Positions 8,093 through 15,708 of a stretch of 17,379 bases of DNA are shown here, piece after piece. The stretch spans positions 1-17,379 of the forward strand of contig JAYVIQ010000157.1 in assembly GCA_043770215.1 (NCBI GenBank). The letters are read 5' to 3'. The notes beneath the pieces were generated by a model. The model was not told the origin of the DNA and made no database searches. It saw only the letters and a program-made list of their open reading frames with translations. The DNA is from JAYVIQ01 sp043770215. Its GTDB lineage: Bacteria; Bacteroidota; Bacteroidia; Cytophagales; JAAEPT01. Numbering within the stretch: the first letter of the stretch is position 1; every line of letters begins with the position of its first letter. A program made the translations under genes and the position numbers.

Positions 8093-8117
8093 GCCAAATT
8101 ATCTACTATAATTTGGC
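8093..8117. repeat. Perfect 10-bp hairpin spanning the guaB stop codon
   Basis: GCCAAATTAT and ATAATTTGGC pair perfectly around a 5-nt loop. The guaB TAA (8099-8101 on the plus strand) lies inside the upstream-coordinate arm. The sequence after the hairpin on the minus strand is not U-rich, so a classical intrinsic terminator is not supported. It may protect the guaB 3' end or act as a weak bidirectional terminator. The 8118-to-7939 interval otherwise shows no gene on either strand beyond the ends of the two neighbours. Confidence 0.5.
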
Positions 8118-9568
8118 GCTTCTCTTGTGATAGATATATCATGTGGGTGAGACTCAGTCATGCCTGAAGATGTTATTTTAACAAATTTTGCATTTTTTAG
8201 TTCTTCAATATTTTTAGATCCACAATATCCCATACCCGCTTGTAATCCTCCAACCAACTGATAAATAACTTCTTCTGCTGTACCTTTATACGGAACTCTA
8301 CCTACAATACCTTCTGGAACTAATTTTTTAGAATCATCTGTTTCGCTTTGAAAATACCTGTCTTTGGAGCCATCTGCCATTGCTTCTAAACTACCCATAC
8401 CCCTGTATGTTTTGAATTTTCTACCTTGGTAAATAATCATTTCGCCTGGGGCTTCATCAGTTCCAGCCAAAAGTGACCCAATCATTATGGTGCTTGCGCC
8501 TGCTGCTATTGCTTTTACTATATCTCCAGAAAATCTAATTCCTCCGTCTGCTATGATTGGTACGTTTAGGTGGTGTACAGCTTTAGCACTTTCGTACACA
8601 GCAGAGAGTTGTGGCATTCCAACGCCGGCAACTATTCTGGTTGTACAAATACTACCTGGCCCTACGCCAACTTTTATAGCGTCTGCACCTGCTTCTGCAA
8701 GGGCTAAGGCACCTTCAGCCGTTGCTACATTACCCACAATTACATCTAAATTAGGATAGGTTGCTTTTACTTTTTTTAGCGTATCTATAACTCCTTTTGA
8801 ATGCCCATGTGCAGTATCTATACTTACAACATCTACGCCTGCTTTTACAAGTGCATCTATTCTTTCCATAACATCTGCTGTAACACCCACTGCAGCACCT
8901 ACCCTCAGTCTTCCAAACTCATCTTTGCAAGAATTAGGTCTGTTTTTTCTTTTGAGAATGTCTCTGTACGTAATTAAACCTACAAGTTTATTATCTTCTG
9001 AAACTATAGGAAGTTTTTCTATTTTTTTCTCTTGCAGTATGTTCTCAGCCTGATCAAGTGTAATGCCTACCTTTGCAACTACTAGATTTTTGCTTGTCAT
9101 TACTTCAGTAACTGATCTGTCAAGGTTTTTTTGAAACCTTAAATCTCGGTTGGTTATAATACCTACTAAAGTACCTTCTCCATTTACTACAGGTATTCCG
9201 CCAATTTTAAAATCGCTCATAAGCCCTAGTGCATCACTAAGTTTAGCGTCTTTGCTTAGTGTAATAGGATCCGTAATCATACCACTTTCAGAGCGTTTTA
9301 CTCTACGGACTTGATCTGCTTGTTCTATTATACTCATATTTTTATGAATAAAAGCCAAGCCACCTACCTGAGCCATAGCAATGGCCATTTTGTGATCAGA
9401 TACAGTGTCCATGGCAGCAGATACCAATGGGATGTTCAGCCTTATGTTTTTGGTGAGTCTTGTTGAAGTGTCTGTTTCTTTCGGTAACACTTCTGAGTAA
9501 GCAGGAAGCAACAATACATCATCATATGTAAGTGCTTCAAAGAGAAATTTTTTGTTGTCTAATGCCAT
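8099..9568 (-). CDS. guaB: IMP dehydrogenase
   Basis: This cytoplasmic enzyme oxidises IMP to XMP with NAD+, the committed step to GMP. The 489-residue length is standard. The TIM barrel begins with LTYDDVLLLPAYS (13-25) and is interrupted by two CBS domains (about 97-150 and 155-205, with GIPVV, GIITNRD and GLITYRD). It resumes with the catalytic loop GPGSICTTR (303-311), where Cys-308 is the nucleophile. ADGGIRFSGD (340-349) binds the phosphate. The YRGMGSLEAM segment (388-397) and SKDRYF (401-406) form the flap region with the catalytic Arg. The gene starts divergently from the PorP-like gene across a 149-nt promoter region. A hairpin overlaps its stop codon. No unusual substitution is seen. 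Confidence 0.98.
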   Translation of the reverse strand: MALDNKKFLFEALTYDDVLLLPAYSEVLPKETDTSTRLTKNIRLNIPLVSAAMDTVSDHKMAIAMAQVGGLAFIHKNMSIIEQADQVRRVKRSESGMITDPITLSKDAKLSDALGLMSDFKIGGIPVVNGEGTLVGIITNRDLRFQKNLDRSVTEVMTSKNLVVAKVGITLDQAENILQEKKIEKLPIVSEDNKLVGLITYRDILKRKNRPNSCKDEFGRLRVGAAVGVTADVMERIDALVKAGVDVVSIDTAHGHSKGVIDTLKKVKATYPNLDVIVGNVATAEGALALAEAGADAIKVGVGPGSICTTRIVAGVGMPQLSAVYESAKAVHHLNVPIIADGGIRFSGDIVKAIAAGASTIMIGSLLAGTDEAPGEMIIYQGRKFKTYRGMGSLEAMADGSKDRYFQSETDDSKKLVPEGIVGRVPYKGTAEEVIYQLVGGLQAGMGYCGSKNIEELKNAKFVKITSSGMTESHPHDISITREAPNYSR

Positions 9569-9606
9569 TGCAAATAGTATTTAAATAGGTCTTGCTATTT
9601 GCGGTA

Positions 9607-9614
9607 CAAAGTTA
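9607..9614 (-). promoter_or_regulatory. Bacteroidota-type -7 element for guaB
   Basis: The minus strand reads TAACTTTG, a full match to the TAnnTTTG -7 consensus of this phylum, 38 nt before the guaB ATG. About 19-20 nt upstream there is only TGCT/TTTT instead of TTTG, so the -33 part is weak. The location in the divergent guaB/porP intergenic region supports the call. Confidence 0.5.
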
Positions 9615-9671
9615 GCTAATTTATACGCATAAAAGCATAAAACCTGATTTTATTTTTAATACTTAAAATTA

Positions 9672-9702
9672 TTTGATTTAATGCTTAAATTCATCAACTT
9701 TG
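9672..9702 (+). promoter_or_regulatory. Promoter of the PorP-like gene
   Basis: TTTG (9672-9675), a 19-nt spacer and CAACTTTG (9695-9702) match the Bacteroidota TTTG/TAnnTTTG promoter with one mismatch (C for T). Transcription would begin near 9709. That would make an in-frame TTG at 9700 unusable, because it lies inside the -7 element, and it points to the GTG at 9718 as the start. Confidence 0.6.
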
Positions 9703-9717
9703 AACAAATCAGTAGAT

Positions 9718-10737
9718 GTGAAAAGATTAATTTTACTTATTAGCATATTTTCCAGCCTATTTTTTAAAGGTCATGGTCAAGCGCAATTGCCACCAGCCAT
9801 AAGCCAGTATATGTTTAACCCTATGTCATGCAATCCAGCGTATGCTGGTTTTTATGATATGGCTATAGGTTCTAATTTGTTTAGAAGTCAAATTTCTGGA
9901 TTTAATATGTTCACCAACACCCTAAATTTTCATACTTCTTTGCCTGTAGACAAAATGGGTGCTGGTATAAACATCACTTATGATCAAGTAGGGATAACAC
10001 AGGCAATAAATGTTGATTTTGCGTTTTCCTATAAATTAGTTTTTGGTGCAAATAAACTTTCCTTTGGGGCACAAGGATCGTTGTTTAATGGGAAAAATAA
10101 TTTCGATCTACTCAAATATGATGTAGATGGTATAAATACCAATGATGACATATACAAAAATGAATTCGTTCCAGAAAGCCAAAGCTCTATAACTAAACCA
10201 AATTTTGGATTAGGTTTTTTGTACAGCGGAAGGAAATTTTTTGGAGGAATTTCTGTACCTAGGTTGTTTTCTATGGTAGACAATGCCCAATTTGTAAACA
10301 ATCAAAGCTCATCTTCTAATTATTCTACTCGCTACCAGCCTTATTTTACAGCAAGTTTTGGGAAGATTATTCACATAAAATACAGATACGAGTTTAAACC
10401 CTCATTTATGACCAAATACATAACCGAAGTTGGTTTATTAGCAGACTTAAATGCAAGTTTACTTTTTAAAAAAGTACTATGGGCTGGGATTTCTATTAGA
10501 AACTCTATCCAAAATCCAGAAGAAAATTCTGGACAAATCTTTTCTGCTTTTAACGCTATTGGTTTAATGGCTCAGCTCCAAGCTTCAAGCAAATTGAAAG
10601 TTGGTTTTTCTTATGATTTTTTACTTTCTAACCAAACATTAAGATCTCAAAGAGGGTATGGAGCGCCTTTTGAAATTATGGCGGCGTACAACTTTGCCAT
10701 ATTCGAAGAACAAGGGGTTCATACTTTTCTTTATTAA
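9718..10737 (+). CDS. PorP/SprF-family type IX secretion-associated outer-membrane protein
   Basis: The GTG start at 9718 gives 339 residues with a clear signal peptide (MKRLILLISIFSSLFF, cut near GHGQA). A TTG at 9700 would add six residues, but it falls in the promoter's -7 element. The mature N-terminus holds the family hallmark AISQYMFNPMSCNPAYAGF, a variant of QYMFNPxxxNPAYAG. The rest is rich in alternating beta-strand segments, ends MAAYNFAIFEEQGVHTFLY, and fits an outer-membrane beta-barrel. PorP and SprF work with type IX secretion and in delivery or anchoring of gliding adhesins; many paralogues pair with large repetitive surface proteins. No core gld/spr genes are nearby. The GGGP-synthase-family gene follows after 18 nt in the same reading frame. 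The partner substrate is not identifiable, though a repetitive secreted protein is encoded about 5 kb downstream. Confidence 0.88.
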   Translation: MKRLILLISIFSSLFFKGHGQAQLPPAISQYMFNPMSCNPAYAGFYDMAIGSNLFRSQISGFNMFTNTLNFHTSLPVDKMGAGINITYDQVGITQAINVDFAFSYKLVFGANKLSFGAQGSLFNGKNNFDLLKYDVDGINTNDDIYKNEFVPESQSSITKPNFGLGFLYSGRKFFGGISVPRLFSMVDNAQFVNNQSSSSNYSTRYQPYFTASFGKIIHIKYRYEFKPSFMTKYITEVGLLADLNASLLFKKVLWAGISIRNSIQNPEENSGQIFSAFNAIGLMAQLQASSKLKVGFSYDFLLSNQTLRSQRGYGAPFEIMAAYNFAIFEEQGVHTFLY

Positions 10738-10755
10738 TTTCAAAAAATTATTTCA

Positions 10756-11460
10756 TTGATACATTTTGGAAGTAAAAAATCTGTAATAGTTCTAATAGAC
10801 CCAGACAAAGTAGGCGAAAAAGAGTTAGATAAGTTATTAGAAAATGACCACATTCCTTTTTGTTGGTTTGTAGGAGGAAGTCTTCTTTTTGAAAATACAT
10901 TTGAATCTACAGTTAGTTATTTAAAAAAGTACTCTCAAAAACCAGTTTATATATTCCCAGGAAATAATTTGCAGATTTCTAAAGATGCAGACGGAATTTT
11001 ATTTTTGAGTCTACTCTCTGGTAGAAATCCAGAATATTTAATAGGTCAGCAAGTTATCTCTGCACCAAGGATTTTCGAATCAAAGCTACACTCCATCCCT
11101 ACAGGTTATATTTTAATAGATGGTGGCAAAGAAACTTCCGTATCATATATATCTAACACAAAACCTATACCTAGAGACAAACCCGATATAGCATTGGCAA
11201 CATGCATGGCGGCAGCACTTTTGGGCAAACAACTCTTGTACATAGAAGCTGGAAGCGGAGCAGTAGATTCTATCCCTACAGAAACCATAAGACTAATAAA
11301 GCAACACGTAAACTTGCCATTAATTGTTGGAGGAGGTGTACGCTCAATTGAAACCATAAACGCATTGTGGGAGGCGGGGGCAGACCATGTGGTTATAGGC
11401 AATCATTTAGAACAACATCCTGATTTTTTGCAAAGTATATTTAAAATACAAAAACACTAA
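10756..11460 (+). CDS. Geranylgeranylglyceryl phosphate synthase family protein (GGGPS/PcrB)
   Basis: This is a TIM-barrel prenyltransferase that would join a polyprenyl diphosphate to sn-glycerol-1-phosphate to form an ether bond. Motifs are LIDPDK (13-18), GGSLL (40-44), FPGN (67-70), YIEAGSGA (162-169), VGGGV (191-195) and VIGNHLE (213-219), all typical. At 234 residues it is slightly short at the N-terminus. TTG at 10756 is the only conventional start between the PorP-like stop (same frame, 10735-10737) and the first conserved motif, so initiation is at TTG or a rarer codon. Bacteroidota carry group II GGGPS homologues whose products and cellular role are poorly settled. It is probably co-transcribed with the PorP-like gene. 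The family call is strong; chain length and physiological product are unknown. Confidence 0.9.
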   Translation: MIHFGSKKSVIVLIDPDKVGEKELDKLLENDHIPFCWFVGGSLLFENTFESTVSYLKKYSQKPVYIFPGNNLQISKDADGILFLSLLSGRNPEYLIGQQVISAPRIFESKLHSIPTGYILIDGGKETSVSYISNTKPIPRDKPDIALATCMAAALLGKQLLYIEAGSGAVDSIPTETIRLIKQHVNLPLIVGGGVRSIETINALWEAGADHVVIGNHLEQHPDFLQSIFKIQKH

Positions 11461-11779
11461 TTTATTGGTTTGGGTTTTAAACTTTACGTTTATGTGTAGA
11501 CCCTTAATTTTACTAGGTTATGATTTGTTTTAGTCTAGTTATTGGAACAACTTTTTGGTAGTTGTTTAGTAACATTAAATGTATTCTGCTTTTTTGCTTC
11601 CATTTTGTAACTTTTTTTAGTCCCTGTTTAGACCACAAGTGTGTTAGGCATGGTTGGTATACAAAATCTTGAAAGTGAACTGTACAATATGTACATATTA
11701 GATTACTACACAAGTTATGTTTTTAGTAAACTTTACACAGATTTTTTTATTCTATAATCTTGATTATCATTCAGAATCC
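11461..11779. other. Gene-free interval before the adk promoter
   Basis: About 320 nt separate the GGGPS-family stop from the adk promoter, long for this otherwise compact window. I find no convincing gene. A 66-codon minus-strand frame (11513-11713) has no recognisable motif. Two small structures are visible: AACAACT (11546-11552) pairing with AGTTGTT (11560-11566) around a 7-nt loop, and TGTACA repeated at 11681-11686 and 11690-11695, an inverted repeat with a 3-nt centre. Either might be an operator or part of a small RNA, but neither has a U-tract or clear promoter nearby. Confidence 0.5.
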
Positions 11780-11810
11780 TTTGTACTCACCACTAAATAA
11801 AGTACTTTTG
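11780..11810 (+). promoter_or_regulatory. Promoter of adk
   Basis: TTTG (11780-11783), a 19-nt spacer and TACTTTTG (11803-11810) match both Bacteroidota promoter elements exactly with normal spacing. The predicted start near 11817 leaves a leader of about 27 nt before the adk ATG. It is the cleanest promoter in the window. Confidence 0.75.
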
Positions 11811-11843
11811 CACCTTAGTTGAAAATTCAAGTAGAAAAAAATC

Positions 11844-12410
11844 ATGATAAACTTAGTTTTATTTGGCCCTCCAGGAGCAGGAAAAGGAACGCAAAGCGAA
11901 AATATTATTGAGAAATATGACCTAGTCCATTTGAGTACTGGAGATATTTTTAGAGCAAATATAAAAGGAGAAACAGAATTAGGCAAATTGGCAAAAAGCT
12001 ACATAGATAAAGGTCAGCTTGTGCCAGACAATGTTACTATTTCTATGCTAGAATCTGAAGTTAACAAACACCCACAAGCAAAAGGGTTTATATTTGACGG
12101 ATTCCCTAGAACCACTGCACAAGCAGCCGCATTGGATAGTTTTTTATCCTCTAAAGACCTTTCTATTTCGTTAATGATTTCATTAGAAGTAGAAGAAAAT
12201 GAGCTTAAAGCTAGATTGGCAGAACGTGCTAAAACAAGCGGTCGTGCAGATGATGCAGACCCTCAAATCATTGCTCAACGTATAGCAACGTATAACACCG
12301 AAACTGCACCAGTAAAATTGTATTACCAAGCCCAAGGTAAATTAGAGTCTATAAATGGCGTAGGTACCAAAGAAAGCATTTTTGATGCTATTTGTCAAAA
12401 GCTTAATTAG
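11844..12410 (+). CDS. adk: Adenylate kinase (short-LID form)
   Basis: This cytoplasmic kinase interconverts ATP plus AMP and two ADP. The 188 residues begin MINLVLFGPPGAGKGTQ, with the P-loop at 8-16 (GPPGAGKGT). The AMP-binding region includes LSTGDIFR (30-37) and FDGFPRTTAQA (84-94). The LID is short, with ERAKTSGRADDADPQIIAQR (127-146) carrying the catalytic arginines and no Cys4 zinc site. It ends with VKLYYQAQGKL and a standard C-terminal helix. The length suits the short-form enzymes common in this phylum. It has its own strong promoter upstream; obgE follows 197 nt later, and I recall adk and obgE as frequent neighbours in Bacteroidota. No unusual residue is seen. Confidence 0.97.
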   Translation: MINLVLFGPPGAGKGTQSENIIEKYDLVHLSTGDIFRANIKGETELGKLAKSYIDKGQLVPDNVTISMLESEVNKHPQAKGFIFDGFPRTTAQAAALDSFLSSKDLSISLMISLEVEENELKARLAERAKTSGRADDADPQIIAQRIATYNTETAPVKLYYQAQGKLESINGVGTKESIFDAICQKLN

Positions 12411-12607
12411 TCATTAAAAAAAGCCTACAATTAATCCAAGAGTTTTAAATATACAAAAGCGAAAAGTTAGTTGTAAGTTATTGCAAAACAACAAAAATTG
12501 TTCATTGTGTAATTTCAATACTGATTTACATAAACTGCACATAGCTAAGTGTTTAGAATAAGAAAAACAGGGCTATATACGTATTCAAAATTTTAAAAAA
12601 AGGAACT

Positions 12608-13597
12608 ATGAACAACAATTTCATTGATCATGTCAATATATTTTTTCGCTCAGGAAGTGGTGGTCCGGGTTCTGTACATTTCAGGCAAGAAAAGCACGTA
12701 GAAAAAGGTGGTCCTGATGGAGGCAATGGAGGTAGAGGTGCGCACATTATCCTTAGGGGTACGGCACAGCACTGGACCTTATTACACCTTAAGTACCGCA
12801 AGCACATACACGCTGATAGTGGCAACGGTGGAGAAGGCGGCAGCAGAACTGGCAAAGATGGCAAGGACATTATATTAGAAGTGCCCCTTGGTACAGTTGC
12901 TAGAGATTCAGAATCAGGCGAGAAACTAGTAGAAGTGCTTTATGAAGGTGAAGAAGTGATTTTATTACCCGGAGGAATGGGAGGGTTAGGAAATGAAAAT
13001 TTCAAAACTTCTACCAATCAATCTCCTAGATACGCTCAACCGGGTCAGCCATCTATAGAAGCTTGGATAACGTTAGAGCTGAAGTTATTGGCAGATATTG
13101 GGTTAGTAGGTAAGCCAAATGCAGGTAAAAGCACTTTATTGTCGGTGGTTTCCGCAGCTAGACCACAAATAGCAGATTATGAATTCACTACCTTAATTCC
13201 CAATTTGGGAGTGGTATCCTATAGAGATCACTTGTCATTTGTAATGGCAGATATACCAGGGATTATAGAAGGTGCGGCAGAAGGCAAAGGCTTAGGAATT
13301 AGATTTTTAAGGCACATTGAGCGCAATGCTTCGTTGTTATTTTTGATTCCAGCAGATGCCAAAAACATCAATGATGAGTATGAGATTTTATTAAACGAAT
13401 TGCAAAAGTATAACCCAGAATTATTGCACAAAGAACGCTTGTTGGCCATATCTAAAAGCGATATGTTAGACCAAGAAATGGAAGATCAAATGAGAGCAGA
13501 ATTGCCAAAAGGTATAAAAACGGTGTTTATCTCTTCATTAACTACAAAAGGAATAGTAGAGCTTAAAGACCTTATTTGGCAGAGTTTACACAAATAA
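12608..13597 (+). CDS. obgE: Obg GTPase, ribosome assembly
   Basis: This essential GTPase binds the large ribosomal subunit and links its maturation to (p)ppGpp and growth state. Residues 1 to about 157 form the Gly-rich Obg fold (FRSGSGGPGSVHFRQEK, KGGPDGGNGGRGAHI, DSGNGGEGG, GGMGGLGN). The G domain carries G1 GKPNAGKST (168-176), the switch-I Thr residues at 194-195, G3 DIPG (215-218), G4 SKSD (282-285, where NKxD is canonical) and G5 SSL (309-311). The protein ends at 329, so it lacks the C-terminal OCT domain found in Bacillus Obg. The ATG follows a purine-rich AAAAAAAGGAAC. The 197 nt upstream hold no gene and no promoter that I can assign confidently. Confidence 0.97.
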   Translation: MNNNFIDHVNIFFRSGSGGPGSVHFRQEKHVEKGGPDGGNGGRGAHIILRGTAQHWTLLHLKYRKHIHADSGNGGEGGSRTGKDGKDIILEVPLGTVARDSESGEKLVEVLYEGEEVILLPGGMGGLGNENFKTSTNQSPRYAQPGQPSIEAWITLELKLLADIGLVGKPNAGKSTLLSVVSAARPQIADYEFTTLIPNLGVVSYRDHLSFVMADIPGIIEGAAEGKGLGIRFLRHIERNASLLFLIPADAKNINDEYEILLNELQKYNPELLHKERLLAISKSDMLDQEMEDQMRAELPKGIKTVFISSLTTKGIVELKDLIWQSLHK

Positions 13598-13688
13598 TTA
13601 TGTCAGATTGTCTTAATTGGCAATTTGGCTTTTTATTTGAATGGATTTAAAATTATAAATGTAAGTAAAAATTACTACTAGCATCAAA

Positions 13689-14243
13689 ATGGCACAAGAA
13701 GAAAAAATAGACGAGCAAGAATTAGATCAAAATCAAGATATTAATTCATTTGAAGAAGAACAAGAAGTTCAAGAAACAGAGCAAATAGAGGTACCTGTAG
13801 AGGAGAGACTTCAAAGCGAATTGTCTGAACAAAAAGACAAATACCTAAGGTTATACTCAGAGTTTGAGAATTTTAGAAAGCGTTCTGCAAAAGAAAGGCT
13901 AGAGATGATTCTTACAGCAAACGAAAGCCTACTTTTGAGTGTATTGCCAGTACTAGACGATTTTGAGAGGGCACAAAAATCGATGCAAAATGCAACAGAC
14001 ATAGATGCTGTAAAAGAAGGGATACAACTTATAAAAGATAAGTTTGTTAAGATTTTAGATGCCAAAGGACTTGTAGTCATAGACACAGAAAATCAGCCAT
14101 TTGATACAGAACTGCACGAAGCAATTACACAGATTCCATCCCCCTCAGAAGATATGAAAGGCAAAGTAATAGACTGTGTAGAAAAAGGATATAAACTAGG
14201 TGAAAAAGTTATCAGATATTCAAAAGTTGTAATCGGAAGTTAA
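13689..14243 (+). CDS. grpE: GrpE nucleotide-exchange factor for DnaK
   Basis: This cytoplasmic homodimer releases ADP from DnaK. Of 184 residues, the first 35 are acidic and low-complexity, followed by a long coiled coil (about 38-75, including KDKYLRLYSEFENFRKR). Then come the four-helix-bundle segment LPVLDDFERA (86-95) and the C-terminal beta-wing with PFDTELHEAI (137-146) and GYKLGEKVIRYSKVVI (167-182), all standard. It lies 91 nt after obgE and 148 nt before dnaJ, the usual co-chaperone pairing. No CIRCE repeat (TTAGCACTC/GAGTGCTAA) is seen in front of it, so heat control would have to use another route. Confidence 0.97.
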   Translation: MAQEEKIDEQELDQNQDINSFEEEQEVQETEQIEVPVEERLQSELSEQKDKYLRLYSEFENFRKRSAKERLEMILTANESLLLSVLPVLDDFERAQKSMQNATDIDAVKEGIQLIKDKFVKILDAKGLVVIDTENQPFDTELHEAITQIPSPSEDMKGKVIDCVEKGYKLGEKVIRYSKVVIGS

Positions 14244-14367
14244 ATTACATTAAGTACAGAGTATTTAGAGTAAGGTACTTGGGTTTTTATGGATAGAATT
14301 TTTTATTCTTAATAAAGTAATTAAAACTTGTTTCTATAACACTATTAAAAGCAGCTAGAAGCCAAGC

Positions 14368-14388
14368 GCTAAAAGCTAAAAGCTAAGA
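14368..14388 (+). repeat. Three heptamer repeats just before dnaJ
   Basis: GCTAAAA, GCTAAAA and GCTAAGA run head to tail and end three bases before the dnaJ ATG. They are preceded by related AGCAGCTAG and AGCCAAGC pieces. The array occupies the place of the ribosome-binding region and is prone to slippage. It could change spacing or leader structure for dnaJ, or be a degenerate low-complexity repeat without function. Confidence 0.55.
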
Positions 14389-14391
14389 AAA

Positions 14392-15543
14392 ATGGCAAAA
14401 AGAGATTATTATCAAATATTAGGTGTAGAAAAAAATGCTACAGATGCAGAAATTAAAAAAGCATACCGCAAAGTAGCCATTCAATTTCACCCAGACAAAA
14501 ATCCAGACAATCCAGAAGCTGAAGAAAAGTTTAAAGAAGCTGCCGAAGCTTACGAAATATTAAGCAATGCAGATAAGAGAGCTAGATATGATCGTTTTGG
14601 TCATGAAGGCAACAGAGGAGCAGGCGGTGGTGGAAGTCACGGAGGTATGGATATGGATGACATATTCTCTCAGTTTGGTGATATTTTTGGTGGCGGAGGA
14701 AGCCCTTTTGGTGACATGTTTGGCGGTGGCAGAAGAGGCGGACAAAGAGTAAGAAAAGGCTCAGACCTTAGAATAAGGATAAAACTATCTTTACAAGATG
14801 TAGCCGAAGGCGTTACTAAAAAGATAAAAGTAAAAAGACAAGACTCTTGCAAAAGTTGTACAGGCAATGGCTCTAAAAATGGAACTGCTATTCAAACATG
14901 TAGCACATGTGGTGGTTTAGGGCAAGTGCAACAAGTCCAAAACACTATGCTTGGACGTATGATGACTAATGCTGTTTGTCCTGCCTGTAAAGGAAAAGGA
15001 AAAACTATCTTAGAACGTTGTGGAGATTGCCATGGAGACGGCGTTGTTCCTGTTGAGGAAGTAATAGAGATAAAAATACCCGCTGGCGTTGCTGAAGGAA
15101 TGACACTTACCATGTCAGGAAAAGGCAATATGCCTCCAGGTGGTGGGGTTGCTGGAGATTTACAAATTTTGGTAGAAGAGGAACCTCATGACGAGTTGCA
15201 AAGAGATGGAAACAATGTGATTTATGAATTACATATTTCATTTCCGCAAGCTGCTTTAGGAGATTCAGTAGAAATTCCAACAATATCTGGTAAAGTGAAA
15301 ATAAAAATAGACCAAGGCACTCAAAGCGGTAAAATATTGAGGCTTAAAGGAAAAGGAATTCCTGACGTAAACGGATATAGTACAGGTGACCAACTAGTAC
15401 ATGTAAATGTTTGGACTCCTAGAGAACTCACAAAAGACGAAGAAAACACCCTTTTTAAACTAAAAGAGTCTTCTAATTTTACACCAAACCCAAACAAAAG
15501 TGATAAAGGTTTTTTTGATAAAGTGAAAGAGTTTTTTCACTAA
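14392..15543 (+). CDS. dnaJ: DnaJ (Hsp40) co-chaperone, type I
   Basis: This protein delivers substrates to DnaK and stimulates its ATPase. The 383 residues show the full type I layout. The J domain (1-70) has the HPD motif at 33-35. A Gly/Phe-rich linker (about 71-118) contains FGDIFGGGGSPFGDMFGGG. The zinc-finger region has four CxxCxGxG repeats at Cys 153/156, 170/173, 196/199 and 210/213. The C-terminal substrate-binding domains start near 216 and include AGVAEGMTL and ALGDSVEIPTISG. The last 30 residues are Lys/Phe-rich. It pairs with grpE upstream; dnaK is not in the window. A strong intrinsic terminator begins 13 nt after the stop, closing this transcription unit. Confidence 0.98.
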   Translation: MAKRDYYQILGVEKNATDAEIKKAYRKVAIQFHPDKNPDNPEAEEKFKEAAEAYEILSNADKRARYDRFGHEGNRGAGGGGSHGGMDMDDIFSQFGDIFGGGGSPFGDMFGGGRRGGQRVRKGSDLRIRIKLSLQDVAEGVTKKIKVKRQDSCKSCTGNGSKNGTAIQTCSTCGGLGQVQQVQNTMLGRMMTNAVCPACKGKGKTILERCGDCHGDGVVPVEEVIEIKIPAGVAEGMTLTMSGKGNMPPGGGVAGDLQILVEEEPHDELQRDGNNVIYELHISFPQAALGDSVEIPTISGKVKIKIDQGTQSGKILRLKGKGIPDVNGYSTGDQLVHVNVWTPRELTKDEENTLFKLKESSNFTPNPNKSDKGFFDKVKEFFH

Positions 15544-15555
15544 GCATTGCTTTTT

Positions 15556-15597
15556 AAGCACATAAATAAATTGTTTTTATTTGTGTGCTTTTTTTTA
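15556..15597 (+). terminator. Intrinsic terminator after dnaJ
   Basis: A 15-bp stem (15556-15570 with 15576-15590, one internal G-T pair) closes a 5-nt TTGTT loop and is followed directly by a run of T from 15591. Stem length, position 13 nt after the dnaJ stop and the T-tract all agree. It also separates dnaJ from the following repeat-protein gene, which therefore needs its own promoter; I could not identify one in 15598-15708. Confidence 0.88.
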
Positions 15598-15708
15598 TTT
15601 TTACTATTTCCTTTTATATTGCACCAAATAATAATAATCTAAATTAATGATTCTTATTCTCTAGTGCAAGTACCTAATATAATTCTAATATTTATTGAAA
15701 AAAGTACA

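Noticed and set aside
9700..9717. TTG start codon for the PorP-like gene
   Set aside because: It lies within the predicted -7 promoter element, and the GTG at 9718 gives a better signal peptide.
11546..11566. Terminator for the PorP/GGGPS unit
   Set aside because: A 7-bp AT-rich stem with no U-tract; not convincing as an intrinsic terminator.
11513..11713. 66-codon minus-strand frame in the gap before adk
   Set aside because: No recognisable motif or signal, Cys/Lys/Gln-rich random-looking composition, and no promoter in front; treated as chance.
12628..12870. 80-codon Pro-rich minus-strand frame opposite obgE
   Set aside because: Complement of the Gly-rich Obg fold codons; not a gene.
13598..13688. 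Heat-shock operator (CIRCE) before grpE
   Set aside because: No TTAGCACTC/GAGTGCTAA inverted repeat; only a trivial AGTAA/TTACT hairpin.
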